A stretch of DNA of 64,000 bases, from positions 9,100,620 to 9,164,619 of the forward strand of contig ML677328.1 in NCBI GenBank assembly GCA_007922305.1. Reading direction: 5' to 3'. Position numbers and translations under genes: made by a program. The DNA is from Dermatemys mawii (lineage: Eukaryota > Chordata > Testudines > Dermatemydidae). Shown one piece after another: positions 1 to 13,542 of the stretch. The notes beneath the pieces were generated by a model that saw only the letters and a list, made by a program, of their open reading frames with translations, searched no databases and was not told where the DNA came from. Position 1 is the first letter of the stretch, and each line of letters begins with the position of its first letter.

Positions 1-398
1 AGAAAGAAAGGGTGCAAGCATGCCTCTATGGAAAAAGTATAAGGGCAAAAAGTAATGGCCCCCCAGAAACCCAGCAAGCATATACGCAGTCATGTGAAGT
101 ACATGCAATCCACCGGTATTGGTAGATCTGAGAAAGGCTAGGTTTATGTCACGGAGGCCATAGAAGTCATGGAATCCATGACTTTCAGAGACCAAGACAT
201 TCTGTGCTTCAGGACTCTGGAGCTGACAGCCAGTGGGGTCCTGGCAGGGTTCCAGCGACAGGCACCAACAAGTGACAAGAAACCTCCCTGCAAAGTTCCA
301 GCAACTGGTGACAAACACCTGAGGGGGGGCCCGCAGGGTTTGGGTGACAGACACCTTGGGTGAGCGGCTCAGATATCCCATTTTCTCTTTGAGAAATA
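1..398. other. Intronic sequence, nothing recognised
   Basis: Intron of CCSER1 downstream of the 21017-21204 exon. The short open frame at 169-363 has no recognisable domain and is within chance length. Confidence 0.6.
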
Positions 399-1198
399 CA
401 TCTCTACCCGCAAATAACGCGATCTGATACAACACAAATTTGGATATAACGCGCTAAAGCAGCGCTCTCGGGGGCAGGGCTGCTTTACCTTGTTATATCC
501 GAATTTTTGTTACCACAAACCTGGGAGGGAGGGGTTAGAAGTGAAGTGGCGGCACGGAGCTGAAGTGAGCTGGGGTGGGGGGAGCCTGGGGAGGGCCACA
601 GCAAGTAATGGGTGGAGGCGCAGAAGAACCGCTCAGCCTGTCTCCTCCCCTGAGCGCACCTCAGCTCCGCTTCTCCCCCCTCCCTCTCTATTTCCCTCCC
701 AGGCTTGCCTGCCAAACAACTGATTTGCGGCAAGCCTTAAAGGGAGGGGGGAGAAGCGGAGCAGGGACAGCGCAACTCAGGGGAGGACGTGGAGTGGAGG
801 TGAGCTGGGGTGCGGGGCTGCCGGTTGGTGCGCTGCACCCACCAATTTTTCTCGGTGGGTGCTCCAGCCCAGGAGCACTCACGGATTCGGCAGCTATGGG
901 GGCAGCGTGTCTGGCTCCAACATGGTGCTCTGAGCGGTGTGTTAAGGGGGCCGGGCTGGGGCCAGGGCGTTGGATAAGGGGCAGAGGGTCTCAGGGGGCA
1001 GTCAGGGAACAGGGAGCAGGAGGGGTTGGACGGGTCGGGAGTTCTGAGGGATCAGTCAGGGGGCAGGGCCAGGCTATGTGGGGAGGCACAGCCTTTCCCA
1101 CCCGGCTCTCCATAGCAAGTTTGATATAACACAGTTTCACCTATAACGCGGTAAGATTTTTTGGCTCCCGAGGACTGTGTTATATCAGGGTAGAGGTG
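399..1198. mobile_element. TA-flanked DNA transposon of pogo/Tigger type, non-autonomous, 0.8 kb
   Basis: The ends are inverted copies: CATCTCTACCC at 399 and GGGTAGAGGTG at 1188-1198, with TA on both outer sides (397-398 and 1199-1200). TATAACGCG-like motifs recur just inside both ends (about 412-455 and 1125-1150). The interior (about 480-1090) is G/C-rich, and its open frames (for example 575-1129) have low-complexity compositions with no transposase motif. Around 830-890 it contains a GGTGGGTGCTCCAGCCC segment resembling the end of the repeat at 15190-15488. TA duplication and TIR form point to the Tc1/mariner-pogo group; the family assignment is inferred. Confidence 0.75.
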
Positions 1199-1200
1199 TA

Positions 1201-1814
1201 GAGTCTCCCTGCAGCTCCCAGCAAAAGTCAGACACCTCATGGCTTCTGTGATTTTTTTTGTTTATTGTCCATGACCTGTCCTTGACTTTTACTAAAAATA
1301 ACCATGACAAAATCTTAGCTTTAGCAATGAGACAGTAGCTATGAAAGCCGCAGTTACGCTCTCACAGAACAACAGAGCAGTCCAATGTCTCATCCTCTAC
1401 AATAACAGGATTTTTGCCTGACACACTGTATGTGTGCTGCTGCACATGTTCAGCTGCCTTTTGTACATAAGTAGCTATATTGGGGCCTTATGGGCAAAAG
1501 CTGGTGCTGTGGAACAAATGGCTTATTGCCAACTGCGTACCTAGTAAAAAGAGGCACTCTCTTCTCATTGAGCAAAATGCTATAAGAGGGGCTAACTATT
1601 AATAGCATTTGTATTTAGGTAGCACCTCACTGTCCTAATCAGTCCCCCTTTGTGCTAGGTCCTACACAAAGACATGTTATGAGGCACTCCATGCCCCCAG
1701 CAGCCACACTAGAATTTTCTCTAGGCAGGATTAAAATATTCATAGCTGCTATGGCTACATGTATAAACAGGGGGGCAGCAAGCAGGAATAGGGATTGTAC
1801 CTCTGTGTATGGCA
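1201..1814. other. Intronic sequence, nothing recognised
   Basis: AT-leaning intron with only short open frames. No repeat family is identified. Confidence 0.5.
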
Positions 1815-2250
1815 CTGGTGAGCCCCATAGTAGAATACTGCATATAGTTCTGGTGTCCACATTTTTTAAAAAAGGATAATGAAAACTTGGAGAGGTTGTA
1901 GAGAAGTGCCACAAAAATAATTCAAGGACTCAAAAAATTCCCTTGCACCAAAAGACTTAAGGAGCTCAAGCTACTTACCTTGTATAAAAGACTGAGAGGT
2001 GATTTGAGTACAATATATAAGTATCTTCATGAGGACAAAAATCCAGATACTAAAGTGCTTTCATCTAGCAGAGAAAGGCATAACAAGAACCCATGGCTTG
2101 AATTTAAAGCCAGACAAAATTTAAATAAGAAATAAGGCACTTTTTTTTTTTTTTTTTTTTTAAAAACAGTGAGGGTGATTAACCACTGAAACAAACTACT
2201 AAGGAAAGCAGAGGATTCTCTCTATACCTTCAAAGCAAGATGGATGTCTT
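1815..2250 (+). mobile_element. CR1 LINE fragment: eroded C-terminal reverse-transcriptase region
   Basis: Read on the plus strand with frame breaks, it gives pieces typical of the C-terminal CR1 ORF2: EYCIQFWCPHF, GLKKFPCTKRLKELKLL, KRLRGDLSTIYKYLH and TVRVINH. Stops and a 22-base T run (about 2140-2161) interrupt the frame, so this is a dead copy. CR1 is the dominant LINE of reptiles and birds. Confidence 0.85.
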
Positions 2251-2251
2251 T

Positions 2252-2351
2252 GCCCACGAAAGCTTATGCTGAAATAAATTGGTTAGTCTCTAAGGTGCTA
2301 CAAGTATTCTTCGTTTTCTTTACGGATACAGACTAACACGGCTGCTATTCT
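2252..2351. repeat. Penelope terminal-repeat-like fragment
   Basis: CCCACGAAAGCTTATGCT, then GTTAGTCTCTAAGGTGC and CAGACTAACACGGCTGCTA, follow the same word order as the Penelope termini at 31370-31480 and 45765-45828 in this window. The middle differs, so it is a different subfamily or an older copy. Confidence 0.7.
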
Positions 2352-4220
2352 TAAACCTTTCTGGAATATATACTTTAATCAAGACATAAGTTATTGGGCT
2401 CAATATCCGGTAAGTGGGTGAATACATAAATGTTTTCAGGATTAGGAGCCAAGTAGATATTATATTTTTGTAATTTTCATGTATGAAAACACTTATAGCT
2501 GTATATTTTAGTATAAGGCATGTCATGTGGCTATGTTTCATTTCCTCAGTATAAAGGAACAGTATACAAAAATGGAACAAGCTACTTCTTTGTAGAGTTA
2601 ATAGAAATCCAGTTGTCCTTTGCTGTTTGCTAAACAATCTTACGCAGGAAGAAAGCACTTTAAACAACTGAACAATATTTAGAGCAGCCTTTTGCTCTAT
2701 TTTAAGAAAAACGCATTGAAATATATTTGCCTTTTTATTATACAGAGAAATGAGAATGCACCAGTGAGATGGTTCATCACCTATTAAAATACATAATCAT
2801 GCTTTTAAAAGCTTCTTGGGCTTCTTTCTTTCATGGACATATAGGTTTTTTCAGTACAGATAGGCTGATTAACAATTTGAGGTTAGCAGCTCCATGTGTT
2901 GTCTTAAAAAAGAAAGAGCTCCATTAAGTTTTATACAGAAACTGAATGTGCATTAAATAGACAACAGAAGATCCCAAAACCTTTTATCTGACACCCTGCT
3001 GGATGGAATTTTTTAAAATAAATACTCAACAACAGTGAATATCTTTGAACTTCTTTAGTTAACAGACCTTACAGACCTCCTACAGTTCAGCAATAAATAT
3101 GCTTCAAAAAATCAGTGTATCACTTCATAAAATTTAATCATGTCACAATTCCTTTTGTTATTCAGGACTTCATAGAAGGGTGAATGCTACTCGAGACTAT
3201 CATCATGCATTAATAGTTCCTTTCTTTCTTGTATAAGTAAGCACAGCATCCCCGATTCAGTTCTTTTTTCCCCCACCTGTAGGTGCTTCCAGTAGACTGC
3301 TGAGTAAAGTTAAAGCATCAAGTTCAGCATAGCCTCAAACCCAGTTTGCCTAGCTCCAGCTTTTTAAACAAAAACTGCTGTGATTCATGAACCATGGCCG
3401 GATAGCTGACTATTCTTTTCACTTAAATTCTAGATTCATATTAATGTATCTGCATTTCTTTGAAATATAAGCTTACCAGAGGCCCCAACATGCTGAGATG
3501 TAAGTCACATCTTATCAATGCCTAATACAGGATATGCAATATCTGACAGCCAGCATCCACCCACCCCAAATCTGTCTGGTTTGACAATTTCATTTGCACA
3601 GATAAACTTTTTAGATGACTACCCACTCCTTCCTAGATTACTTTCTCCTTGATACTGCATCAGGGCTTTTATTTTCTTTAATCATTTGTTTCATTTAAGA
3701 TGACTGGAAAAATACTGCTGAAATTAAACATGCATCAAAATTAATCTTTGGGAAAAAACCTATGAAATTTCCCAGTTTATTCCACCATCCTTAAAAAGGA
3801 CAGTTTGAACACAGAGCAAAGTAGAAGTGCTCTCAGTTTGGCTAATGCTTATGTAGCAAAAGCAAACACTGTAAAACTTAACATTACCAGCATGTTAGAA
3901 GACCAATGCTTGACAAATCTGATGTTTTTGGGTCTGCATGCAATTTCTCTAGCATGCTAAACATCAATCCCAAATACATTGAAAATATTACTCCATTCTT
4001 TATTATTGTTTTAAATATTGTGACTATTTATATTTATATATTAAAAAATCTTACTAGAATTTAATTTAGTAGAGTACTCATGTGCAAAGTTATACTCATG
4101 CATCCGTGTTTAAAGGACTAGAGACATATAGTTATATATACAAACATATGCATAGATATATGAAAGTACAGCTTCAAAATAACTAAGCTTCATTTGAGCA
4201 ATATTTTCAACTGAAATAAA
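2352..4220. other. Intronic sequence, nothing recognised
   Basis: AT-rich intron. The 115-codon minus frame at 2320-2667 overlaps the repeat end and has no recognisable domain. No splice-flanked coding segment was seen. Confidence 0.5.
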
Positions 4221-4310
4221 TATGGCAGCTCCACTGATATCAAATTAATAAATTATAATTGATTAAGTCAGTGGAGCTACACTGATTTACACCAGCTGAG
4301 GATCTGGCCC
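4221..4310. repeat. Short palindromic interspersed repeat
   Basis: AGCTCCACTGATATCA at 4228 and a later AGTCAGTGGAGCT are inverted copies, followed by ACACCAGCTGAGGATCTGGCCC. The pattern resembles an old amniote interspersed repeat, but the family is not named here. Confidence 0.5.
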
Positions 4311-4950
4311 ATTTGTGGTTTATTTGCGTTTATATCTCCAGTATGCATTTTCTCAGCTAGCCAAACAAGTCTCAAAAAATCTAACTGGGTAGAAGGAACT
4401 CTCTCTCTGTTTGTTCTTTTCTTATTAACGTGAAAATTATCTCTGTTTCATCAGCAATCTGAATTTGGCATTGGTGATATAGCATGGCTATCTCTGAAAT
4501 GGAGGGCATTCTGGAAATGTTCCTGAATCACTAACGGTAGTTCTTGTTCATCTGTGAGGGAAGCACTGATTTCCCATATTATAATCAACGTACAAACCTT
4601 TCAAATGACTCTTTTCCTCTCAATATCATAAATCATTTTGCCCAAAGATTAATCAGCTTTAAAATAAAGTTAATTATTACAATTCAATGAGAACTCACTG
4701 ACACTCTCTTAAAAGATACTGACACCGATAATTAAAACATCATATACGGAGAAACGGCTAGAGAACTGAGCACGTAACTCAGATCCAGGAGCTCCTGAAT
4801 TCTTTTCATTCAGCCTTCCATGCTTCCACATACATACTCCAGCATGATGTTTTTACCATCAACTTTCCTCCTGTGCATTCATGTCCACTCACTGCAACCT
4901 CTGTATCACAATTTCTTCATCTGAAAACTGAAATAATCAATCAAATTAAT

Positions 4951-5180
4951 ATTGGTAGAGTGCTTTGAACAGATCTTGTACTTTTTAAATGGCATCATCC
5001 ACCAAATTCTAAAGCACTTTAAACACTCATTCATGTTTTAAGCCTTGACTCTCTTTGGAGTTAGCAAAGTATTTCCATTTCACATATGAGTAAACTGAGG
5101 CACAGAGAGATGAAATACCTGGCACAAGTTCAACCAGCAAGTCTGTAGCAGAGCTGTGGACACAACCCCAGCCATGAGCC
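4951..5180 (-). repeat. MIR-type SINE, reverse orientation
   Basis: The plus strand reads TTTCACATATGAGTAAACTGAGGCACAGAGAG, then AGCAAGTCTGTAGCAGAGCTG. This is the reverse complement of the MIR core and 3' part (sodium-channel-like 'TTTCCCCATCTGTAAAAT' side). Strongly diverged, as expected for an ancient amniote SINE. Confidence 0.7.
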
Positions 5181-8100
5181 TCATCCACAAGATAGTTCAT
5201 ATTTTACTTGTGAAGCCATAAAGAATGCTACATATTATTACTAAAGCACAGAAAGCGCCTCATTCCCATATCAGATGGGAAAATGTTTTATCTTGAAGAT
5301 GGACTCCACAAACAAATCAACTTTGGAGAGAGCTCAGTGTTTGGGGGATATTTTGATTAAACTGTGATCAGAGTTAATATGAATGGAAGTTATAGACCTA
5401 AATCTCCCTGCATCAAGATGAGGAAAAAAAATGTCTTCTTGTTTTTCCTTTAATAGGTTTCTATAAGGTAAAGTATCTCAGAAAAAATGATATTTCTTTG
5501 ATAACAAGATCAAGTTGCTTTCTGTGTCAGATGTGTCCTAAAGAGAAAAGACAGAAATGACAACTCTTTATTCCATTCTGAGGGTAAACATTGTTGAAAT
5601 GTGACCAAGAGAAGTTTACACTGCTGTGCACACTGCTGCAGTAAAAGCAGCAAAATTACATTACTTTCCCTTTTTGCTGAAACCTCTGTCAGTTTTGTTG
5701 CCAATAACGTATATTTTAAAGGCAGTTTTCTTTTCCTCTGAAGAATGTTCCTTAAAGGAAACTTCGTAGTGGATGAGGCTTTAACCTTTTAATTGCAGCA
5801 CATCAGACAATGTTTCCTGGTGCTGATCTCATATTTAAGGGTTGCAGTACTTTGGGAGTAGCCACTCCTATCAGCAGCTGACCCTTCCAGATCTTCTCCC
5901 ACATCCCAGTTCATCCCTGCAGTACTACCTCAGCTACCCACCACCTGCATTGATCACTCTGGATATTCCATCTGACCCTCCATATTCATACTCCATTGAC
6001 TTCATCCATATTCCATACACCACTCTGCACATTCCATCTGACCCTCCCCTGCACTTCTTCCCTCCCTGATACTTAACCCTCACATACCCAGTCTCCAGTC
6101 TGCTGCTCTGCACTACTGCATTCCCCCGGGGATTCAGCTTCAGCTTGTACAGCAATCCCAATTTTTTGACTATTGCTCCATTCAGCCTCCCCATTAACTC
6201 CACACAATCCTTCCCTCTTTGTTCTGTGATTACAGTACCTCCTGCTCCAATCAGTTCTAACCCCTACTTTCTCTGTTCACCTCCTTTTCCATTAGCCCTG
6301 GTATTTTCCCCACACATCCCACCTCCTCCACTCCCATCAAAAGCAAATTGGAGTAGCACTTGTCATGTTTGAAAGTTCTTAAAGATAATCTTGTTTAAAC
6401 AAGAGCTCGATGATCCTCACCTCTCTGTTCTCTCTTCCTACTTGGTATCACAATGAACTCATAGCACTAATTTTGAGATGACAATGATTTCCATGGCAAC
6501 ACACTGTCAAATTTAAGATTATTCCCCCCCAAAATACTTCCTAATCCTTAAAATTGATATCATCTAAGGTTAGAGTTACTAGGTCAAACTGGTAGGAATA
6601 GTTTTTTGTAAAACATAATGCATCAAGAAAATGCTAGAAGACTTTTTGTACAAGTGCAAGCCTCTGGATTTATATGACTGTCAAAACCGATGTCTGATGT
6701 CCCCATAAACATTCCCAAATAATCTATGGCAGAGCATCACATAGGAGTAATTTTAGGTGGATTGCTGCCTGCTGATATACTTTGAGAGGTCAAAAACAAT
6801 CTTAAATACACAGTCAAAATTGAAATTTGATTGTTTAGAGACTTCTGTTTCCACGTACTTACTACTTTGGAAGAAGCTGGACTTGTGGGAGAGTAACTCA
6901 AGGACATATCAGAATAAAAGCAATAGGAATACAGAAAATGACAGTCTTCCTAATTACCCAAAACCTCAAAAATTAGACCAGACAGAGCAGAAGTAATATG
7001 TTGTAGTGAACAATCTTCCATTGATAATGGATGAATTAGATTATCCAAAATGGGTTTTTCCATCTCTAATTTTTAAGGTTCTATAACTGTCTTTTTATAT
7101 AAACAGTAACTTTATTCCCCAAGTTTTCTCCCATATTAAACTCCACGTTATTACATAAATTAATTCATGACATGAAGTATTTAACTCTGAGTTCTCTCCC
7201 TCCAGTACCAGGTGCTCATTGGCTGAAAATCACTCCTTTGTTGAATTTTAGTGACAAGCTTACTGTTTGCTCAGTTATGAGGCCCACCAAATTACATAAC
7301 ATAAATGTCCTTAAATGTAAGCAAAGTGAAAACTTCTAAAATGTACACGCACTGAACAAAGCACTTTTCCATGTCCTAAATCCTGGCATATTCTGACCCT
7401 TCAAGTATGTGTTAATTTCAGAAGAGATTGTTTTAAAAGTTACTGTTACCTAGAAAAACATGGTTATTCAAAAGAAGTTTAGTATTCCCAGGTATATCAT
7501 ATCACATATATATCTGCATGGTTTGGTAGCAACTGAAGGGTGAAGACCTTACCTCATTAGGATCTCTTTTGCGGCTTGACTAAGCTCTGTAATGAAGAAG
7601 TGTTGACTATAAATAGCCTGCAAACATCGCCCCCGCCATCCCACACAAGCACTAGTGCAGCTAGCATCACAGAGAACTATTCTTCATAGCAGTCTCCAAC
7701 ACACCAGTTAAGATACCAGCTTTAATAAAAATTCACCACATCGCAACTGTCTCAGTTTCAGGGTAAATGCATCTGTATTCCCCATCCTTGGTCCACTTCA
7801 GGAGTGTCCACTCAGGTCTCAGGACTCCAGCCATCAGCTGTCTCTAGGTAGGGACCCTCATTCCACTCCCTTCTGACAGGGGTTTAAGGCTGCATAGTTC
7901 CCACCGTACACTGTGATATCTCCAGTAAGCCAGTCTGCCTAACAACCAGCACCCATGAGTTGCTTTCTCTCCTAAGAAAATGACTGTTTTTACCCGGTGT
8001 TAGAAGTTACCACACAGCTCTTTCTAAAGCAAGCATAATAATTCATAAGGCAAAAAAGTATTTCAGAGAACACACACAAAAATAAAAGTTCCTATCCACT

Positions 8101-11100
8101 TACTACAAGCTTACCAGAGGTCACTCCTAACACCGATATAAAGCTCTGGTCAGTGTCAGTCTTTCCAACCCTTCAGCAAGGGTTGGGGTCCCATAAAACT
8201 CAAGGTCTTGTCAGCTTGCTGAATCAAAGGGTGTCAATTCAAGATCAACCTTTTATACCAAAAGCCCTTTCTTCCTTCTCTCCTAGCCTCTCAGAAACCC
8301 AGCTCAAATCAGTGGAGTTATGTATACTCTGTGTGGGGGCTCCGATCCCCACACCTCACCTCTGCCTTTTCTTGTTCTTCTGCTTTCTGGTGCTAAGGCT
8401 CCAAGTTATGAGTGTTAGATGGCTTGAAAGAGCTGGACTCCCAGGTGCAATAGTTCTTGCTGTCCTGACCTGGGGCACATATGGTGGCAATCCCAATACC
8501 TTGTACCATCCAGAGGGCTTCAGAACATGGTTGGGTCTTGGTTGAGGACACTGGACTGTCCATGTGCCAGCAAGCAGCACGTGCTGAAGAACACATCTGT
8601 ACTGGCACCAGGAATTGCTTCTGCATGTTCCAGTCTCTCTCTACAGTGTCTTTTGAGACTGCAACACAGTCTCTGGTCACTACAACACTGTCTCTGTACA
8701 GCTGTCTGTCTTTTTCCCATCTCCAATCTCAGATACAGCCTCCAGAACTCTGTTTTCAACATTTTTGACAGTATCTGCAATAAGGTCTGTGAACATTTCA
8801 TCGCTCATTTTCTATTTCTTCCCCCTCAGGTTTGCAAACCTCTCAAGCATTGATAAAGGCTCTGTTCTTGAGGGTCTAGCCACTGTAGGGGCGGTGAGGG
8901 GAGGTCAAGACTGGAGTTTTGGGATTTGGAATATATGCCATTTGGTTTTGCAGTTCTGCTATTGAAGCTGATGGGTGTTGGGAATTCTATTCCCACTCCA
9001 TCTTTGCAACATAGGTTATGCCTTGAAAGCTGTGGGTGTTCTTGGTTTGGCTTTGCAGTTTGGGCTGTTGCTTGGAAGCGCTTACATAGGATTAAAAAGG
9101 TTACTGGGTTCATCTGAGATTGATCTGTATAGTACTCTCCTCTGCATTTCCTTTAGGCTGCCCTTACTCTGCATGATGTTACACTGAGGCAATTGACTAG
9201 GAGGCAGAGAATGACTTTATTCAAAAATTCAAAAGGCAGACCACCAATATATGCCTTGAAGTGATTTCTCAAGATGGTCCCCCCCACCCTCGTCAGAAGC
9301 GCTGCAAGAGTGGAAGGGAATTGTGATCTCTGCCAGGGGCAATGAGTGGGCAGCTATCCCGTAGACAAAAATTAAGCCATTTCTCAGTCTTAGATTCTGG
9401 TTTATCTATCCTACAGATATGCTCAAAATGCAGAAAAAATTAAATGTGGTACACTGATTGTTTGAAGACTTAACTGCTCCTAGTCTCTCTGTGTAAGCCT
9501 GTGAAAAGTCATTAAGAGCTATATGGCTATGCTATCCCTAAAGTTAACCTTTTTTCTTGCACAAATGATTGTTTCAGCCTGTACATACCTCAGCAGGGAG
9601 CTTACTACCTTTATGGGAATGCAATGCCAATGTCTGTCTCATGTAAACTGGAAACATTAAACAAACTTCTTTGCCCGTAACCACTCCACTGTCTCACTAA
9701 AAACTATTGAATTTTGCACAACTGAAAGTTTTCATTATTTGAATATGTTGTGAGAGAGAAGGAAATGGGGTGGGGTGTAAAGCTGAAGCTACACCATGCT
9801 ACCTGTTGCTCTCTGGGTTGAAGAAAGGTGTGTTTTTTGGGGGGGAAGTGGGCCGGAAGGTAAGGCATTCACTGGACAGATCAGAAGCAGGCAGGGAGAA
9901 GGTAAATTGGTATGTGCCCTCCATGCTATGGCCTTGTAAGCAGTCAATAAGTGGAGCTTTAATATGAGACGGAAGCCATTTTCCTGACCAGTTCAGCTGA
10001 AAATGGGCATGGGAGGATGGAGGCTGGGCAAAGGGGGACAGTTCAGGCCAAGGGAAGGAAGGAGAAAAGGGTGGGAGAGTCTGAAAACTTCTTAGCTCCA
10101 TCCACCAAAAGTGGCTGCAGTGGTGGGGCACAAGGAACAGAAGTTGTACAGTATAATAATAAATTGTGAAGAGAGATACTTGCATGCCAAGGTTCCCTCA
10201 ATAGGATTGCCTCCTCAGTCCTGGGCTGGGTTTCTGTTTGGGAATTGGGCTTGCTTCCTGCATGGTGGCCCTCAGAGTCCTGAGTCACAAAGAAATCTTG
10301 GATTGTTGAGAAGCAGGGGCACTGCCAGGGTTGTTGCAGGTTCCACAACCTCCTTGGTTTCAACAGTGGTGTAACTGCAGTCAATCCTGTCAGCTCCTCA
10401 GAAAGAAGGTACCGATTCTATTTCTGCAGACAGACTATTTTCTGGCATCCCTGATTTAATGTTTGTTCTCCTGAGCTGTTTGTTCTTTAATCCAGGGTTG
10501 GTCGGTGCCCCAGTTGTGACTCCTCATGGGCATCTGATTAGCAGTGTTTGCAAACACATCTTTATTCAGGTGGCTGGCTCCAATAGCTTGCTGCATTGAC
10601 ACCTCTCCCCAGATGGCAAGGCAATCTAGGGTCCCAGCACAACTCCAGGTGGCTGTCCCAAGCACGTTGTAAAGACTGTTGGAATAATATTGCTGTAATT
10701 GCGACATACTGGAATCCAGACACAAAGGGGTCAATTCTAGCTCCATGCCACCTTTTAAAGGGAGGAGGGGCCATCCAGTCAGCTTGACCCCAGAGCAGTA
10801 GAGGGCACACAGGTAAACAGGCAGATCAGTCATGGACGCCCACAAAGCAATGCCGGACACCAGTTGGAGGATGCCAGAGAAGTGAGCGGTAATATCATTC
10901 TGTTCATACCCACAACTGACCACGCTAACTTAATTCACATCAAATTTAGAACTCTTAGTAAAAGGGCTCCAGAGATCATAACAACTGTGAAGTTGATGCT
11001 GTGATGGATTCTGTCCTATGTGTGCAGGTATTTTCAGACTGGACCCACTCAAGTTAGTGCACATTAATAACCCCTCCCCTGGTAGATAAATGCTTAGATT

Positions 11101-11164
11101 ACCACAGTGTTTGCATGTACTTAAAGTAGGCAGGATCTGTGGGAACTGTGGTGATTGTCCAGTG
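5181..11164. other. Intronic stretch with no gene; unclassified repeats likely around 7750-8520
   Basis: No splice-flanked coding exon and no TSD-bounded element could be supported. The 7750-8520 part looks like a degraded retroelement LTR by composition and wording (for example GGTCACTCCTAACACC and GGGTTGGGGTCCCATAAAACTC), but I could not find clean TG...CA ends. Frames at 8153-8545, 9799-10185 and 10456-10923 are of chance length and lack domains. Confidence 0.4.
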
Positions 11165-11170
11165 ATGACT

Positions 11171-11358
11171 ATGGGTGTCTACACTGCAATAAAACACCCA
11201 TGGCTGATCCACATCAGCTGAGTTGGGCTCATGGGGCTATAAAATTGAAGTGGATCTGTTCAGGCCTGGGCTAGTAATTTCTGGCACCTGAGTCCCATGA
11301 GCCCAAGTTAGCTATCACGGGCCAGCCACAGGTATTAAATTGCAATGTAGACCTACCC
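11171..11358. mobile_element. Inverted-repeat MITE with GTCTACACTGCAAT ends
   Basis: GGTGTCTACACTGCAAT near 11171 and ATTGCAATGTAGACC near 11340 are inverted copies. The similarity continues inward for about 60 bases (GGCTGATCC / GGGCCAGCC, GGGCTCATGGGGCT / AGTCCCATGAGCCC). The element is almost entirely stem. Related elements sit at 23268-23553 and 61740-61985. Confidence 0.75.
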
Positions 11359-11361
11359 TAT

Positions 11362-12865
11362 GTTAAAAAAAATACTCTACTGGACACAGGCATACTAGGT
11401 AATGAGGAACATTAACACATCTTTTTACTTCTCCACAGCAGTACAGAAATCCATCTGAGAGGAATTCTATCTTCCCACATAGGGTGGGGCATCCTTAGCT
11501 CCTTGGCCACTTCCAAAAGTGTAATAGTTTTGAAACAAGCCGCAGTCCTCTCAGCTGAATAATCAGGAAGCTTTGTGGGACATATTCAGACCAGCAGTCA
11601 CATAGATTGTTTATTGTTGGATAGATTCCCTTAGAAAATCACTGTTTAGACTCATTTTTTCTCTGAATACATAAGCTCAAGGGTTCCATACAAATGTTAA
11701 AACCGGTATTTTATTTTTCTTCTGAGAATTTGAATTTATAACTCCAGAAGTTCCCTTGCTGCCCAGAATCCAATGAACAGTATGAAATAGTTATTCTTAT
11801 ATTTGGATTGTAGAACAAAATATCATTTCCCGTTTGAAAATGCAATTTAGAAATGTGGATGAATTCACCATCCACATTTCTTAACATAAGTGTGTTAAAT
11901 TTGAAAAATTACATTCTGAGTACAAACAATAGTTTTTCATTTTCACACATTATTATGCCTGTGTCTTTACGGATGTTTGAAGAACATCAGGGCATAAGCA
12001 TTAAATCATATGTAAATTAATTTCTCTTAGCTACTTGATCTCAGGAATGAGTTAAAAGTGTGTAACAGCCGCAATCTGACTTTTGACAATGTCTTAATAT
12101 GTTAAGAAATGTATACTACATTACAGACAGTTGTTTCCTACAGGGTATTTAGATGAAAAGCTTCTAGTTAACTTGACCTAAAAATCAGAGGCACATTAAA
12201 TGCTTAAATCCCAGTCCACTGTTTGCACTATTTTTATGTTAATAGTATCTGAAAAGCTGTGTTCCCTGTGCTGAATTAAGTAAATGAGGTCTAAAGTGCT
12301 GCTTACCTACAAGCACTGAGTTATTTCCATTCTGATAACACTATCCACCCTTTGTATCAAAGCAGTCCTGACAGCTCTTGTTTTAAGTGGCATCCACAGT
12401 TTCCTCCCACAAAAGGACAAGATGCCAAACTCAGTGCAAATGGAGAAATTATGTCAGTGCTAGACTAGCCATAAATGAACACTGTCAAGTTCACTCCATA
12501 TGGAAGGTGAATTGTAGCCTTATTGGATAAATCCATAGAGCCTGCAGTATTGAGCCTCTCAGCCCAGATCAACAGATTCAGGCTAGCAGGACTCACACTA
12601 GCACTCTAAAAATAGCTGTTTAGAAAGTGCTTTGAATTTGCAGTTTCAGAGCCTAAGCTACAACTTTATGTACAGAGTATGAACATTTAAGATGAAGTAG
12701 CGGTAACATACTGGGGTTAAAGATAGCCTGTAATCATTCAGATAAATATGGGTGTCTTCACAAAAGATTGTTCAGAGGCTGCTAAGGGAATAGGGGCATT
12801 TTTCTCATGTTTCCTCTGCCAAGGATAATACTACGTTTTTAATATTTTTGGGGTAGCCTCTGAGG
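11362..12865. other. Intronic sequence, nothing recognised
   Basis: AT-rich intron. No open frame or repeat boundary can be supported. Confidence 0.5.
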
Positions 12866-12873
12866 CCTTCACC

Positions 12874-13534
12874 CAGGGATGGGCAAACTACAGCCCACGG
12901 GCCAGATCCGGCCCATGAGACATTTTAAGCTGGCCCACGAATCGCACCACGTGACTTGGCCCCGTTCTGCCATTCTGGCTGGGGCGCTGGTCAGAAGCTG
13001 CACCATGCTGCTCAGCCCCGCTCCGGCCAGGGCAGAGGGTCAAGGCTACACCCTGCAGCCTGGTCCCACTCTGGCACTCCAGCTAGGGTGCTGGGTCGGG
13101 GCCACACCATGCAGCTCGGTCTTGCTCCAGCATTTCAGCTGGGGTACTGGACTGGGGGCCACACCATGCAGCTCCCAGAAGTCGGCTTCACTCCAATGGG
13201 AGCTGCGGGGGCAATGCCTGCAGATAGGGCAGAGTGCAGAACCTCCTGGCAGTGCCTCCATGTAGGAGCCAGAGAAGGAACATGCCACTGCTTCCAGGAG
13301 CCTGCACCCCTGAGCCTCTTCCAACACCCCAACCTCCTACTCCATCCCTGATCCCTCTTGTGCTCTTCAAACCCCTTGATCCCAGCCCAGAGCACCCTTC
13401 TACACCCCAAACCTCTCATCCCCAGTCCCACCCCAGAGCTCGCATTCTCCCCCAGTTTTGTGAGTATTCATGGCCCACCATACAATTTCTATTCCCTGAT
13501 GTGGCTGGTGGGCCAAAAAGTTTGCCCACCCCAG
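12874..13534. mobile_element. hAT-type non-autonomous DNA transposon, 661 bp
   Basis: It begins CAGGGATGGGCAAACT (12874) and ends AGTTTGCCCACCCCAG (13534), terminal inverted repeats with the CAG start typical of hAT elements. Flanking 8-mers CCTTCACC (12866-12873) and CCTTAACA (13535-13542) match at 6 of 8 positions, consistent with an old 8-bp hAT target duplication. The interior is G/C-rich, with a repeated phrase (CACCATGCAGCTC-like, at about 13000, 13105 and 13165). The 60-130-codon frames inside are low-complexity, not transposase. Confidence 0.8.
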
Positions 13535-13542
13535 CCTTAACA

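Noticed and set aside
575..1129. 184-codon plus-strand open frame
   Set aside because: It lies wholly inside the TA-flanked transposon, in G/C-rich low-complexity sequence, with opposite-strand frames just as open and no domain.
8975..9187. Hydrophobic frame resembling a membrane protein
   Set aside because: It is a 70-codon low-complexity frame without a promoter, splice site or homology I can name.
10456..10923. 155-codon minus-strand open frame
   Set aside because: It has no recognisable domain, no splice context and no conservation evidence; frames of this size are expected by chance a few times in 64 kb.
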